Shown in pieces: positions 56,061 through 64,000 of a stretch of 64,000 nt of DNA (its first letter is position 1; every line of letters begins with the position of its first letter). The notes below the pieces were generated by a model. That model saw only the letters and a program-made list of their open reading frames with translations. It made no database searches and was not told the DNA's origin. Made by a program: the position numbers and the translations under genes. Origin of the DNA: Alphaproteobacteria bacterium (lineage in GTDB: Bacteria; Pseudomonadota; Alphaproteobacteria; Sphingomonadales; Kordiimonadaceae); the NCBI GenBank assembly GCA_021774735.1, contig JAJFIS010000009.1:1-64000 (forward strand), written 5' to 3'.

Positions 56061-57077
56061 ATGAAGAAAATTGTTAAATCCATCCTTGGTTTTTTGGCTA
56101 TCGTCTTGGTCGTATTGGTTTACGCCGGATGGGCAAGCGATATTGAACATGATGAGCTAGTGGCTAAATATGGTACAGGTACCAGCCAATTCATTGAGCT
56201 GCCCATGGGAGCTAAGGCCCATTACCGCGATATTGGCCCCGCAGATGCAACCCCAATTTTGCTCATTCATGGGTCAAATGCCACTTTACAAACATGGGAA
56301 GCATGGGCAGCAGAGCTTAGCAAAACATACCGTGTTATCACCGTCGATATGCCCGGCCACGGCCTAACAGGTGCTGTCACTGGTGAAGATTATAAATATA
56401 GTGGCATGGTCCGCTTCCTAGAAGACTTTACCACTGCCACCGGCCTCACCGAATTTATCATGGGCGGCAACAGCATGGGCGGTGGGATTACAGCGTCATA
56501 CACCCTTGCGCATCCTGAACAAGTTACTGCGCTTATTATGGTGGATGCCGCAGGTGTTTTCTATAAACGTGACGCTAATAAAAAGACACCGCTCGGCTTT
56601 ACGCTGGCAGCTACACCCGTTCTGAATAAAATAATGACGAAGGTAACCCCACGGTCACTCATTCGCCAAGGGATAGAGCGCTCTTACTATGATGACAGCT
56701 TAATCACAGAAGAGCTTGTTGACCAATATTGGGAACTGTTGCGCCATCCCGGAAACCGCAGCGCTACTGCATTGCGTTTTCATTGGTATGCCACAGACCC
56801 TCAAAACCTGAACGCCGAAGCCATCACACAGCCAGTTTTAATTATTTGGGGCAGTACTGACCTGATAATTCCAATCGCTGCGGGCCACGAATGGCACCGG
56901 AGGCTACCCAATAGTGAAATGGTTATCCTTGATAAAGCTGGCCATAACCCGATGGAGGAAATTCCCACGCGTTCCTTGATACCCGTTAGGGCTTTCTTAG
57001 ATAAAATTAACGCTGAAAAGTCGCTACCACTTCCAGATGTTGCGACCACAGGAACTGATCAACTGGCAACAGACTGA
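56061..57077 (+). CDS. Alpha/beta hydrolase with N-terminal membrane anchor
   Basis: A 338-aa hydrolase. An N-terminal helix (about 5-24, LGFLAIVLVVLVYAGWA) anchors it, with the catalytic domain outside the cytoplasm. The oxyanion region LLIHGSNATLQTWEAWA is followed by the elbow GGNSMGGGITA, Asp near WGSTDLIIPIA and His in DKAGHNPMEEIP. The last 23 codons overlap the 3' end of the convergent RNA methyltransferase gene (57007-57077); the tail is poorly structured. AGAGG lies 9 bases before the ATG. Substrate unknown. Confidence 0.88.
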   Translation: MKKIVKSILGFLAIVLVVLVYAGWASDIEHDELVAKYGTGTSQFIELPMGAKAHYRDIGPADATPILLIHGSNATLQTWEAWAAELSKTYRVITVDMPGHGLTGAVTGEDYKYSGMVRFLEDFTTATGLTEFIMGGNSMGGGITASYTLAHPEQVTALIMVDAAGVFYKRDANKKTPLGFTLAATPVLNKIMTKVTPRSLIRQGIERSYYDDSLITEELVDQYWELLRHPGNRSATALRFHWYATDPQNLNAEAITQPVLIIWGSTDLIIPIAAGHEWHRRLPNSEMVILDKAGHNPMEEIPTRSLIPVRAFLDKINAEKSLPLPDVATTGTDQLATD

Positions 57078-58269
57078 TAAGCTTATAACCCCCATCCACC
57101 AATATCTTAGCATCCCGCGCTAAGGTATTGGGGTTGCACGAAACACTTATAATACGTTCAACGCTGGAACCAGCCAGCATACCACACTGGGTTTGGGCAC
57201 CGCCCCGGGGTGGATCAATAACCACAGCGTCAAAACCATTTAGCTCAGTGGCAGTTAGTGGTCGCCTATATAAATCACGGTGCTTGGTGACCACTTGTTT
57301 GATGCCCCCCGCCCGTGCAACACCTGCTTTCAACGCTTGAACCGACGCTTCTGCCCCTTCCACCGCTAATACTTGTGCCTTTTTTGCAAGCGGAAGTGTG
57401 AATGTGCCGATACCTGCGAACAAATCAGCCACCCTGCTCGCCCCCGAACAGCCTTGGGCCACCGCATCGACCAGAGCGGCTTCACCGACCGCAGTCGCTT
57501 GGACAAAGGTCGCAGGGGGCAGCGCCACATATGTACCACCGAAATCCATAACGGGTTCACGGCGAATAACAACAGGATCGAGAAAACCATCATCTTGCCA
57601 ATTCAGCGCGGCAATATCATGGGTATCAGCAAAATCCGCCAATGCCTCCCTGTCGGTAAGGCTAAGGGGCTTCGCTGCTGCGACCAAAATATCAACACCG
57701 CTAGCGGTTAAGGTCAGATGCACGGTCGCCGGCATTCGGTCATCGAGCACCTTGTGCAACAATGTCCGCAAGGGTTTGAACAGTTCAGTAAGTTTAACGT
57801 GCGCCACCGGGCATGACCCAATATCAACAAGCTGATGGCTGCTTTGCTTATTAAAGCCAAGGACAGTTTTGTCTTTTAATTTCAAGGCCTTCAACCCTAA
57901 TCGTCGCCTAGTACCCGGAGGGCTTATAACGGGTTCAAGCACCTCATAACCCGTAATGCCATGTTGAGCAAAGGGGGCATGGAGACGGTCCGTGAGCCAA
58001 GAACGATAAATATCATCATTCAATTGCTGAAGTTGGCAACCACCACAGGGGTAGAATACCTCACATGGCGGATCTTGCCGATTTGGGGAGGGCGTTAAAA
58101 TATTGAGGATTTCACCCGTCATCGCCTTTTTGCCGCCACCCGACACGCGCACCGACAAATGGTCCCCCGGTACGCTGTAAGGCACATATAGCGGTTGGCC
58201 CTCGACCAGTGCGATGCCATCGCCCTGCGCGCCAAGACGCTCAATGGTCACTTCAAGAATATCAGCCAC
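57007..58269 (-). CDS. Class I SAM-dependent RNA m5U methyltransferase (RumA/TrmA type)
   Basis: A 420-aa enzyme predicted to make 5-methyluridine in rRNA. An N-terminal TRAM-like region (about 1-60) is followed by a 4Fe-4S set CEVFYPCGGCQ plus the cysteine of GSCPVAH. SAM motif VADLFAGIGTFTLPLA, then VIDPPRGGAQTQCG and the catalytic cysteine in ISVSCNPNTLARD. The GTG at 58269 has GGAG 7 bases upstream and overlaps the tlyA stop; the frame is open to 58302 but that reading lacks a ribosome-binding site. The exact target (such as U1939 or U747) is not known. Confidence 0.88.
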   Translation of the reverse strand: MADILEVTIERLGAQGDGIALVEGQPLYVPYSVPGDHLSVRVSGGGKKAMTGEILNILTPSPNRQDPPCEVFYPCGGCQLQQLNDDIYRSWLTDRLHAPFAQHGITGYEVLEPVISPPGTRRRLGLKALKLKDKTVLGFNKQSSHQLVDIGSCPVAHVKLTELFKPLRTLLHKVLDDRMPATVHLTLTASGVDILVAAAKPLSLTDREALADFADTHDIAALNWQDDGFLDPVVIRREPVMDFGGTYVALPPATFVQATAVGEAALVDAVAQGCSGASRVADLFAGIGTFTLPLAKKAQVLAVEGAEASVQALKAGVARAGGIKQVVTKHRDLYRRPLTATELNGFDAVVIDPPRGGAQTQCGMLAGSSVERIISVSCNPNTLARDAKILVDGGYKLISLLPVDQFLWSQHLEVVATFQR

Positions 58270-59008
58270 TATTTTTCTCCGCCGCGATAAGAAATTCAAC
58301 ATTACCCTGCGGCCCTTTTATGGGGCTTTCGGTTAGACCTAATACAGTCCAATCCTCCATGGCGTTAAGCCAGCTTGTAATATCGTCGCAAACCGCCTGA
58401 TGCAACAAGGGGTCGCGCACAACACCGCCCTTGCCCACATTATCCTTGCCTACCTCAAACTGCGGCTTGATAAGCGCTATAAGCTTACCACCAGCTTTCA
58501 CCCGCATCATTGAAGCCAGCAAAACAGTTTTTAGCGATATGAAGCTGGCGTCACAGACCACCATGTCCACTAGCTCAGGCACATGGGTATCATCTAAGTA
58601 GCGGGCGTTGGTCTTTTCCAACACTACCACCCGGTCATCTTGACGTAGCTTCCACGCTAGCTGACCACGCCCAACATCCACCGCATAAACTTTTAAAGCG
58701 CCGCCCGCCAGCAATACATCTGTAAAGCCACCGGTGGATGCGCCAACATCAATGGCAATGTAGCCCTTAGGGTCAACGTCGAAATGGGCCAAACCCTTTT
58801 CCAGCTTCAAGCCACCACGGGAAACCCATGGATGGTCTTTGCCGCGCACTTCCAGCGGTTGATCGTCGGCTATTTGCTGTCCGGCTTTGATAATTTTGAC
58901 CTCACGGGTGAAAACAACCCCAGCCATAATTAAAGCTTGGGCCTTACTGCGGCTTTCTACCAGTCCTCTATCAACCAGTGCTACATCGGCGCGAATTTTC
59001 TTTGCCAT
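58262..59008 (-). CDS. tlyA: TlyA family rRNA 2'-O-methyltransferase
   Basis: A 248-aa protein with an N-terminal S4 RNA-binding domain (about 4-65, LVDRGLVESRSKAQALIMAG) and a FtsJ-like methyltransferase domain. Motifs: IAIDVGASTGGFTDVLLAGG, MVVCDASFISLKT and LIALIKPQFEVG, with K-D-K catalytic residues. TlyA of mycobacteria methylates 16S C1409 and 23S C1920; the old name hemolysin is historical. It lies between dxs and the RumA-type gene, in one operon. Confidence 0.93.
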   Translation of the reverse strand: MAKKIRADVALVDRGLVESRSKAQALIMAGVVFTREVKIIKAGQQIADDQPLEVRGKDHPWVSRGGLKLEKGLAHFDVDPKGYIAIDVGASTGGFTDVLLAGGALKVYAVDVGRGQLAWKLRQDDRVVVLEKTNARYLDDTHVPELVDMVVCDASFISLKTVLLASMMRVKAGGKLIALIKPQFEVGKDNVGKGGVVRDPLLHQAVCDDITSWLNAMEDWTVLGLTESPIKGPQGNVEFLIAAEKNSG

Positions 59009-59016
59009 GAGATGGC

Positions 59017-60939
59017 CTATCCAAGCGCCGTATGGCTAAGGTCATTTCTGCCAAAGACTTTCAGCACTAATTTTGTAATGCTGTCTGCATCCAGTCCAGC
59101 TTCTGCGTACATCGCAGCCGGGTCGCCGTGATCTTGGAAATGGTCTGGCAGTTTCAATGACCGCACTTTCAAGTTACCGTCTAATAGACCGTCCGATGCC
59201 AGATTATCCAGTACATGAGCGCCGAAGCCACCGATGGAACCTTCTTCGATGGTTATGAGAACTTCATGGCTTAGGGCCAGATCACGCAGCATCGCGACAT
59301 CAAGGGGTTTGGCAAAACGAGCATCAGCAACGGTGGTGGACAAGCCTTTAACCTCAAGCTCATCCGCAGCCTTTAAGGCTTCAGATAGTCGGGTACCAAG
59401 GGATAAAATAGCAACCTTATTGCCTCTGCGAACAATCCGGCCTTTGCCTATTTCAAGCGGTTCAGCATTTTCTGGGACATCAGCACCAGTGCCTGCACCC
59501 CGAGGGTATCTCACTGCCGATGGTTGATTGTTGATCTGTGCGCACGTTGCCACCATGCGGGCAAGTTCCGCTTCATCCGCTGCCGCCATAACCACAAAAT
59601 TTGGCAAGCTTGTTAAATAGGTCAAGTCAAAGCTGCCCGCGTGGGTGGGGCCATCCGCGCCAACGAGGCCCGCTCGGTCTATGGCAAAGCGCACCGGTAA
59701 ATTTTGGACCGCAACATCATGCACCACTTGATCGTAGGCCCGCTGCAAAAAGGTAGAATAAATGGTCACAAAAGGAATAAAGCCCTCAGCCGCCATGCCA
59801 GCGGCGAAAGTTACCGCATGCTGTTCGGCAATGCCCACATCAAAAGTGCGGTCAGGAAAACGCTTTTCGAACAGATCTATTCCAGTGCCCGACGGCATCG
59901 CCGCTGTAATCGCAACAACTTTATTATTTTTCTCAGCTTCTTTGATCAGGCTTTCCGCAAAAACCTTGGTATAGCTTGGCGGACCGCCGCCTGTGGCCTT
60001 ATTTTGTTCACCGGTCACCACATTAAAAGTGCTAACAGCGTGGTATTTTTCTGAATGAGGCTCTTCAAAGGGGTGGCCGCGACCTTTCTCTGTGACCACA
60101 TGCACTAATATTGGTCCATCTTCAGCGTCACGCACATTTTCAAGCACGGGCAATAAATGGTCCATATTATGGCCGTCAATGGGACCAACATAATAAAAGC
60201 CTAGCTCCTCAAACAAAGTGCCGCCCATGGCTATACCCCGCGCATACTCTTCCGCCCGCCTTGCGGTATCAGCCAATGGACGCGGTAACTTTTTTATAAA
60301 GTTTTTGCCGATGTCACGCAGGGTTAAAAAGGGTTTAGAGCTTACAAGCTTTGACAGATAGGCACTTAGTGAGCCAACGGCAGGTGCGATCGACATATCA
60401 TTATCATTCAAGATAACGATCAGCCGATTACCCGCTTGCTTGGCGTTATTCATCGCCTCATAGGCCATGCCCGCACTCATGGCGCCGTCACCAATTATGG
60501 CAATTGCTTTGCCCTGCTTTTCATCTATTTTATTGGCAACCGCCATCCCAAGTGCCGCAGATATAGAGGTAGAGCTATGACCCGCGCCAAAGGGGTCATA
60601 GTCACTTTCACCGCGTTTGGTGAAGGGCGACAGGCCCCCTGCTTTGCGAATTGTCCGCATGCGGTCCCGTCTACCGGTCAAAATCTTATGAGGGTATGCT
60701 TGGTGGCCCACGTCCCAGATCAGTCGATCCTTGGGGGTATCAAATACATAATGCAGCGCCACAGTTAATTCAATAACACCCAAACCCGCGCCAAAGTGAC
60801 CGCCGGTAACCGAAACCGAGCTTATCATTTCATCGCGCAGTTCACTCGACAAGGCTTGCAAATCAGCTTTATCAAACTTGCGTAATTCAGCCGGATTGTC
60901 GGCCTTATCCAAAAGCGGTGTTACAGGGCGTATTGGCAC
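59017..60939 (-). CDS. dxs: 1-deoxy-D-xylulose-5-phosphate synthase
   Basis: DXS condenses pyruvate and glyceraldehyde-3-phosphate using TPP, the first step of the MEP isoprenoid pathway. The 640-aa length fits. The TPP motif is [17 protein letters not shown] with [26 protein letters not shown] and [15 protein letters not shown] are conserved. The start is a GTG with GAGG 8 bases upstream. It sits between ispA and tlyA. Confidence 0.97.
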   Translation of the reverse strand: MPIRPVTPLLDKADNPAELRKFDKADLQALSSELRDEMISSVSVTGGHFGAGLGVIELTVALHYVFDTPKDRLIWDVGHQAYPHKILTGRRDRMRTIRKAGGLSPFTKRGESDYDPFGAGHSSTSISAALGMAVANKIDEKQGKAIAIIGDGAMSAGMAYEAMNNAKQAGNRLIVILNDNDMSIAPAVGSLSAYLSKLVSSKPFLTLRDIGKNFIKKLPRPLADTARRAEEYARGIAMGGTLFEELGFYYVGPIDGHNMDHLLPVLENVRDAEDGPILVHVVTEKGRGHPFEEPHSEKYHAVSTFNVVTGEQNKATGGGPPSYTKVFAESLIKEAEKNNKVVAITAAMPSGTGIDLFEKRFPDRTFDVGIAEQHAVTFAAGMAAEGFIPFVTIYSTFLQRAYDQVVHDVAVQNLPVRFAIDRAGLVGADGPTHAGSFDLTYLTSLPNFVVMAAADEAELARMVATCAQINNQPSAVRYPRGAGTGADVPENAEPLEIGKGRIVRRGNKVAILSLGTRLSEALKAADELEVKGLSTTVADARFAKPLDVAMLRDLALSHEVLITIEEGSIGGFGAHVLDNLASDGLLDGNLKVRSLKLPDHFQDHGDPAAMYAEAGLDADSITKLVLKVFGRNDLSHTALG

Positions 60940-61019
60940 TTAGTAATCCTCAAAGCATATTTTAGCATGTTTACTGCCCCCCAAATAATGCTGATCGGCA
61001 ATAATGGCAATATAATAGT

Positions 61020-61928
61020 CTAATTTTGACGATTAACAGCAAAATGGGCAACTGCACGCAACAAAGCGGCACGCTCGTCAAAGTCCGCTAAATGCTCAAT
61101 GGCTTGGTCTGCCAAAATTTGCGCTTGCCGGGCGGCTTTTTCCACCCCCATAAGGCCCACAAGGGTTGCCTTACCCGCATCTTCATCCTTACCTGTTGCT
61201 TTTCCCACCACATCGGCATCGCCGAGAACATCAAGCAAATCATCAGCAATTTGAAAAGCGAGCCCCAGATCATGGGCATAATATTGCAGGCTTTGTCTTA
61301 CTTTAGGGCTAGCACGACCCAAAATGGCCCCTGCCTCCACCGAAAAGCTAATCAAAGCCCCTGTTTTTAGCTGTTGCAGCCTATAAACCTCTGCCTCACA
61401 TAAATTATGACCATCAGCGGTAAGATCGATCATTTGCCCGCCGACCATACCACTGTGTCCCGAAGCTTTTGCCAGTAGCGAAACCAGCTCGACCCGCACC
61501 GAAGGGTCGGCATGGGTATCACTTTCAGATAATATTTGAAAAGCTAGAGCCTGCAACGCGTCACCAGCCAAAACCGCTGTGGCTTCATCAAATTTAATAT
61601 GGGCTGTGGGTTTACCGCGCCTAATATCATCATCATCCATAGCAGGTAAATCGTCATGCATGAGGGAATAACAATGTACACATTCAATCGCAGCCGCTGT
61701 TCGCAAGGCTTGGGCTTTGCCAACGCCAAACAGCTCGGAAGCAGCTAAAACCAAAAATGGCCTTAAGCGCTTACCGCCACTGAACAAACTGTACCGCATG
61801 CATTCAACAACACGGGCTTCAGGCCCTGTTGGAATAGCAAGCATGGGGGTTAATATACGCTCTACTGCTTCTGATGTCGCGATCAGCGCAGTTTGCAAGG
61901 GAGCCGCAGATAGACTTTGGTCATTCAC
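61020..61928 (-). CDS. ispA: Farnesyl diphosphate synthase (polyprenyl synthetase)
   Basis: A 302-aa prenyltransferase that extends IPP/DMAPP to farnesyl diphosphate. The first Asp-rich motif is DDLPAMDDDDIRRGKPTAH, the second is FQIADDLLDVLGD. The long spacing in the first motif (DDxxxxD) is that of bacterial FPP synthases. The start is a GTG shortly after xseB. It supplies precursors downstream of dxs. Confidence 0.95.
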   Translation of the reverse strand: MNDQSLSAAPLQTALIATSEAVERILTPMLAIPTGPEARVVECMRYSLFSGGKRLRPFLVLAASELFGVGKAQALRTAAAIECVHCYSLMHDDLPAMDDDDIRRGKPTAHIKFDEATAVLAGDALQALAFQILSESDTHADPSVRVELVSLLAKASGHSGMVGGQMIDLTADGHNLCEAEVYRLQQLKTGALISFSVEAGAILGRASPKVRQSLQYYAHDLGLAFQIADDLLDVLGDADVVGKATGKDEDAGKATLVGLMGVEKAARQAQILADQAIEHLADFDERAALLRAVAHFAVNRQN

Positions 61929-61932
61929 ATAA

Positions 61933-62190
61933 TTAATCCATGTCTAGGGGTTCGGTTCCAGATGGCGCATTATCAGTGCCAAGGGTAATTTTCTCAATCT
62001 TCGTCTGAGCATCCTTCAGCTTTTCTTCACAGTGGCGCTTCAGCTCAGTCCCCCGAGTGTATAGATTAATCGAATCTTCAAGTGCTGCATCGCCTGTTTC
62101 TAAACTGGATACGATTTTCTCTAAAGCTTGCATGGCCTCTTCAAAACTCATATCCGCGATTTGATCTGGCAATGATTCACTATCTGGCAT
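61933..62190 (-). CDS. xseB: Exodeoxyribonuclease VII small subunit
   Basis: An 85-aa helical protein, the small subunit of ExoVII. The pattern FEEAMQALEKIVSSLETGDA followed by LEDSINLYTRGTELKRHCEE matches the family. The large subunit xseA is not in the window. It opens the operon xseB-ispA-dxs-tlyA-RNA methyltransferase. Confidence 0.95.
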   Translation of the reverse strand: MPDSESLPDQIADMSFEEAMQALEKIVSSLETGDAALEDSINLYTRGTELKRHCEEKLKDAQTKIEKITLGTDNAPSGTEPLDMD

Positions 62191-62405
62191 TATGGCACAC
62201 TCACTTTAATATTTTAAGGTGGCCATTAATAGAATCAATAGCCCCTTCCCTTATAAGCATCATGGACTTTCAGGGGAAGGTACAATCGCCATAGTCACCA
62301 ATGCAATATGCTCTATAGTCGCTATTATAATAAGGTTAAAACTTCCCTTGGCCTTGTGGCAAGTGGGCGCTACTATCGCGCCAATCATTCATTGAAAGTT
62401 TTATT

Positions 62406-63341
62406 GTGGCTGCCCAAATTTTAGACCCATTAGAAATTGATATAGCACTTTCAGCCTTGAAAGCAGGAAAGCTTGTTGGGGTGCCAACCGAAACCGTTTA
62501 CGGCCTAGCAGCAGATGCCTTTAATAATAACGCCGTGGCCGCGATATATGCCGCAAAAGAACGCCCTGAGTTCAACCCGTTGATATGCCATGTATCCAGC
62601 CGTGATATGGCAAATTCCATCGCTAAAATATCACCGCTTGCTGACCGGCTTATCACTGCATTTTGGCCTGGTCCTTTGACCTTAGTGATGCCTGCACGGG
62701 CAGAAAGCGGCATTAGCCCGTTGGTTAGTGCAGGGCTTTCAACACTGGCGGTACGCATGCCCAAAACAGAAGTCACTCGCAATCTCATTGAAGGGCTTGG
62801 CCGTCCAATTGCAGCACCTAGCGCTAATTTATCTGGTAAAATAAGCCCTACATGCGTGGCTGATGTAACCCGAACAATGGCAGAGACACTGGCCTATATT
62901 ATTGACGGAGGGCCATGCTCAATGGGGTTGGAAAGTACCATCATTGCAGTTGATAATAATAGTTTGACCCTGCTGCGCCCGGGCATAATTACAAGTGATG
63001 AAATAACAGCCGTCTGCAGTGTTACCGTTAGTGTCCGAGATGGCAGTAGCATTACGGCCCCAGGGCAAATGTCCAGCCACTATGCCCCCGACATGCCTTT
63101 GCGTCTAAACTGTACTACCCCATCACAAGACGAGTTTTATATTGGCTACGGGCAAAGAAAGGCAGACTATAACCTTAGTCAACATGATGACTTATGCGAA
63201 GCTGCCAGTAGGCTTTTCAGTGCACTTCACGCCGCCGATGCCAGCGGTAAGGCAATAGCGGTTGCCCCCGTGCCAAAATCTGGTATTGGGCTAGCCATTA
63301 ATGACCGGCTCGCCCGTGCTGCCGCCCCAAGGGAACTATGA
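62406..63341 (+). CDS. tsaC: L-threonylcarbamoyladenylate synthase (Sua5 type)
   Basis: A 311-aa protein that makes threonylcarbamoyl-AMP for t6A37 in tRNA. The YrdC domain (about 8-200) has GVPTETVYGLAADAFN and KERPEFNPLICHVSSRD, with SANLSGKISPT. A C-terminal extension of about 90 residues (from APGQMSSHYAPDMP onward) makes it the longer Sua5 form rather than TsaC proper. The start is a GTG. The following dehydrogenase gene overlaps its stop codon. Confidence 0.93.
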   Translation: MAAQILDPLEIDIALSALKAGKLVGVPTETVYGLAADAFNNNAVAAIYAAKERPEFNPLICHVSSRDMANSIAKISPLADRLITAFWPGPLTLVMPARAESGISPLVSAGLSTLAVRMPKTEVTRNLIEGLGRPIAAPSANLSGKISPTCVADVTRTMAETLAYIIDGGPCSMGLESTIIAVDNNSLTLLRPGIITSDEITAVCSVTVSVRDGSSITAPGQMSSHYAPDMPLRLNCTTPSQDEFYIGYGQRKADYNLSQHDDLCEAASRLFSALHAADASGKAIAVAPVPKSGIGLAINDRLARAAAPREL

Positions 63342-64000
63342 CCATGGCATTCAATAAAACCATTGAGCAAATCAAGGCCGCCATTAGCCCAAAAAGCTGG
63401 ACTGAGGACGAAAATACTATTACCCCACATTTGGTTGACCGACGCGGCAAGCTGCAAGGACGTGCCCCCTTTATGGCTATGCCAAATAGCAGTCTTGAAG
63501 CCCAAAAAATCATTCAAATATGCGCTGAAAATGAAACGGCTTTCGCCCCACAAGGCGGAAACACAGGCTTGGTTGGCGGCAGCACTGCCGGATTAAACAC
63601 AGATGAAATATTGATTTCCATGAAGCGTATGAATGCTATTGCAGAAGTGGATGCTGCAGGTTTTACGCTTACCGCTGAAGCCGGTGCCATTTTAGCCACG
63701 GTCCAAGATGCTGCCCAAAGTCATGACCGGCTTTTTCCTCTGTCGCTCGCTTCACAAGGCAGCTGCACCGTGGGCGGCATCATAAGCACTAATGCGGGCG
63801 GTATTCATGTGATGCGCTACGGCACAACACGCCATCTGGTATTAGGGCTTGAAGCTGTCATGCCTAATGGGCAGCTCTGGAACGGCCTTAGCCCTTTGGT
63901 GAAAGACAATACTGGCTATGACTTGAAAAGCCTGCTTGTGGGTGCTGAAGGCACCCTTGGGCTGGTAACCAAGGCAACCTTAAAACTGTTCCCCCGCCCG
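63338..64000 (+). CDS. FAD-binding oxidoreductase (GlcD/D-2-hydroxyacid dehydrogenase type), partial
   Basis: The gene runs off the right edge; 221 codons are visible. It starts ATGA over the tsaC stop (TGA at 63339-63341); a second in-frame ATG at 63344 has GGGA 9 bases upstream and could be the real start. The FAD (PCMH-type) domain is clear: FAPQGGNTGLVGGSTAG, TVGGIISTNAGGIHVMRYG and LVGAEGTLGLVTKATLKL. Relatives oxidise D-lactate, glycolate or D-2-hydroxyglutarate. The C-terminal substrate part is outside the window, so the substrate cannot be assigned. Confidence 0.92.
   Translation, partial: MTMAFNKTIEQIKAAISPKSWTEDENTITPHLVDRRGKLQGRAPFMAMPNSSLEAQKIIQICAENETAFAPQGGNTGLVGGSTAGLNTDEILISMKRMNAIAEVDAAGFTLTAEAGAILATVQDAAQSHDRLFPLSLASQGSCTVGGIISTNAGGIHVMRYGTTRHLVLGLEAVMPNGQLWNGLSPLVKDNTGYDLKSLLVGAEGTLGLVTKATLKLFPRP

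Overview
The window looks like chromosomal core DNA of an alphaproteobacterium, with moderate G+C by eye. The clues are alphaproteobacterial gene neighbourhoods (psd-pssA; ppx-rlmE-guaB-rsmB; alaS next to recA; xseB-ispA-dxs-tlyA; flgBC-fliEQR-flhB followed by a cckA-type kinase), direct-repeat LexA boxes of the form GTTC-N7-GTTC, and a CtrA-type TTAA-N7-TTAA site. Flagellar genes and a TRAP transporter suggest a motile, possibly aquatic organism. The genus cannot be named from the sequence alone. I see no rRNA, tRNA, CRISPR array or prophage. The only mobile DNA is the start of an IS3-type transposase gene at the left edge.

Layout. 1-1.5 kb: IS end and a REC-REC-GGDEF diguanylate cyclase. 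1.6-9.5 kb: ssb, a secreted DUF1579-like protein and uvrA around one SOS box, then a patatin lipase, a DUF924 protein, trmFO and a TPR protein. 9.6-14.5 kb (minus strand): ppx, rlmE, guaB, rsmB. 14.6-14.9 kb: a 56-aa membrane protein gene behind a LexA-like box. 15-20.6 kb: SPOR lipoprotein, PadR regulator, psd-pssA, an unknown gene, a LysM protein and a LOG-family protein. 20.7-26 kb: icd, alaS, recA. 26-34 kb: two divergent flagellar operons, one of which carries cckA at its distal end, with a CtrA-type site between them. 34-40 kb: SMP-30-like protein, VOC protein, prfC, hydrolase, threonine ammonia-lyase and a TonB_C-like secreted protein. 40-44 kb: a membrane-anchored serine hydrolase and an alkaline phosphatase. 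44-48.6 kb: an operon encoding a winged-helix-like protein, an Hpt, a response regulator and a second Hpt-like protein, divergent from a 927-aa membrane coiled-coil protein. 48.7-55.8 kb: TRAP dctPQM, yihY, fabI, aroC, thrC. 56-64 kb: hydrolase, the RNA methyltransferase/tlyA/dxs/ispA/xseB operon, a Sua5/TsaC protein and the start of an FAD-dependent dehydrogenase that runs off the right edge.

How the genes work together. Three themes stand out. Genome maintenance: ssb, uvrA, recA and probably the small membrane protein share SOS-type operators. Cell-cycle and motility control: CckA is the histidine kinase that feeds CtrA in this class, and it is encoded in a flagellar operon that itself has a CtrA-like site. 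RNA modification is heavily represented: trmFO, rsmB-like, rlmE, tlyA, a RumA/TrmA-type enzyme and TsaC.

Several listed start sites were moved to internal ATG or GTG codons with better ribosome-binding sites; these choices are explained in the entries.
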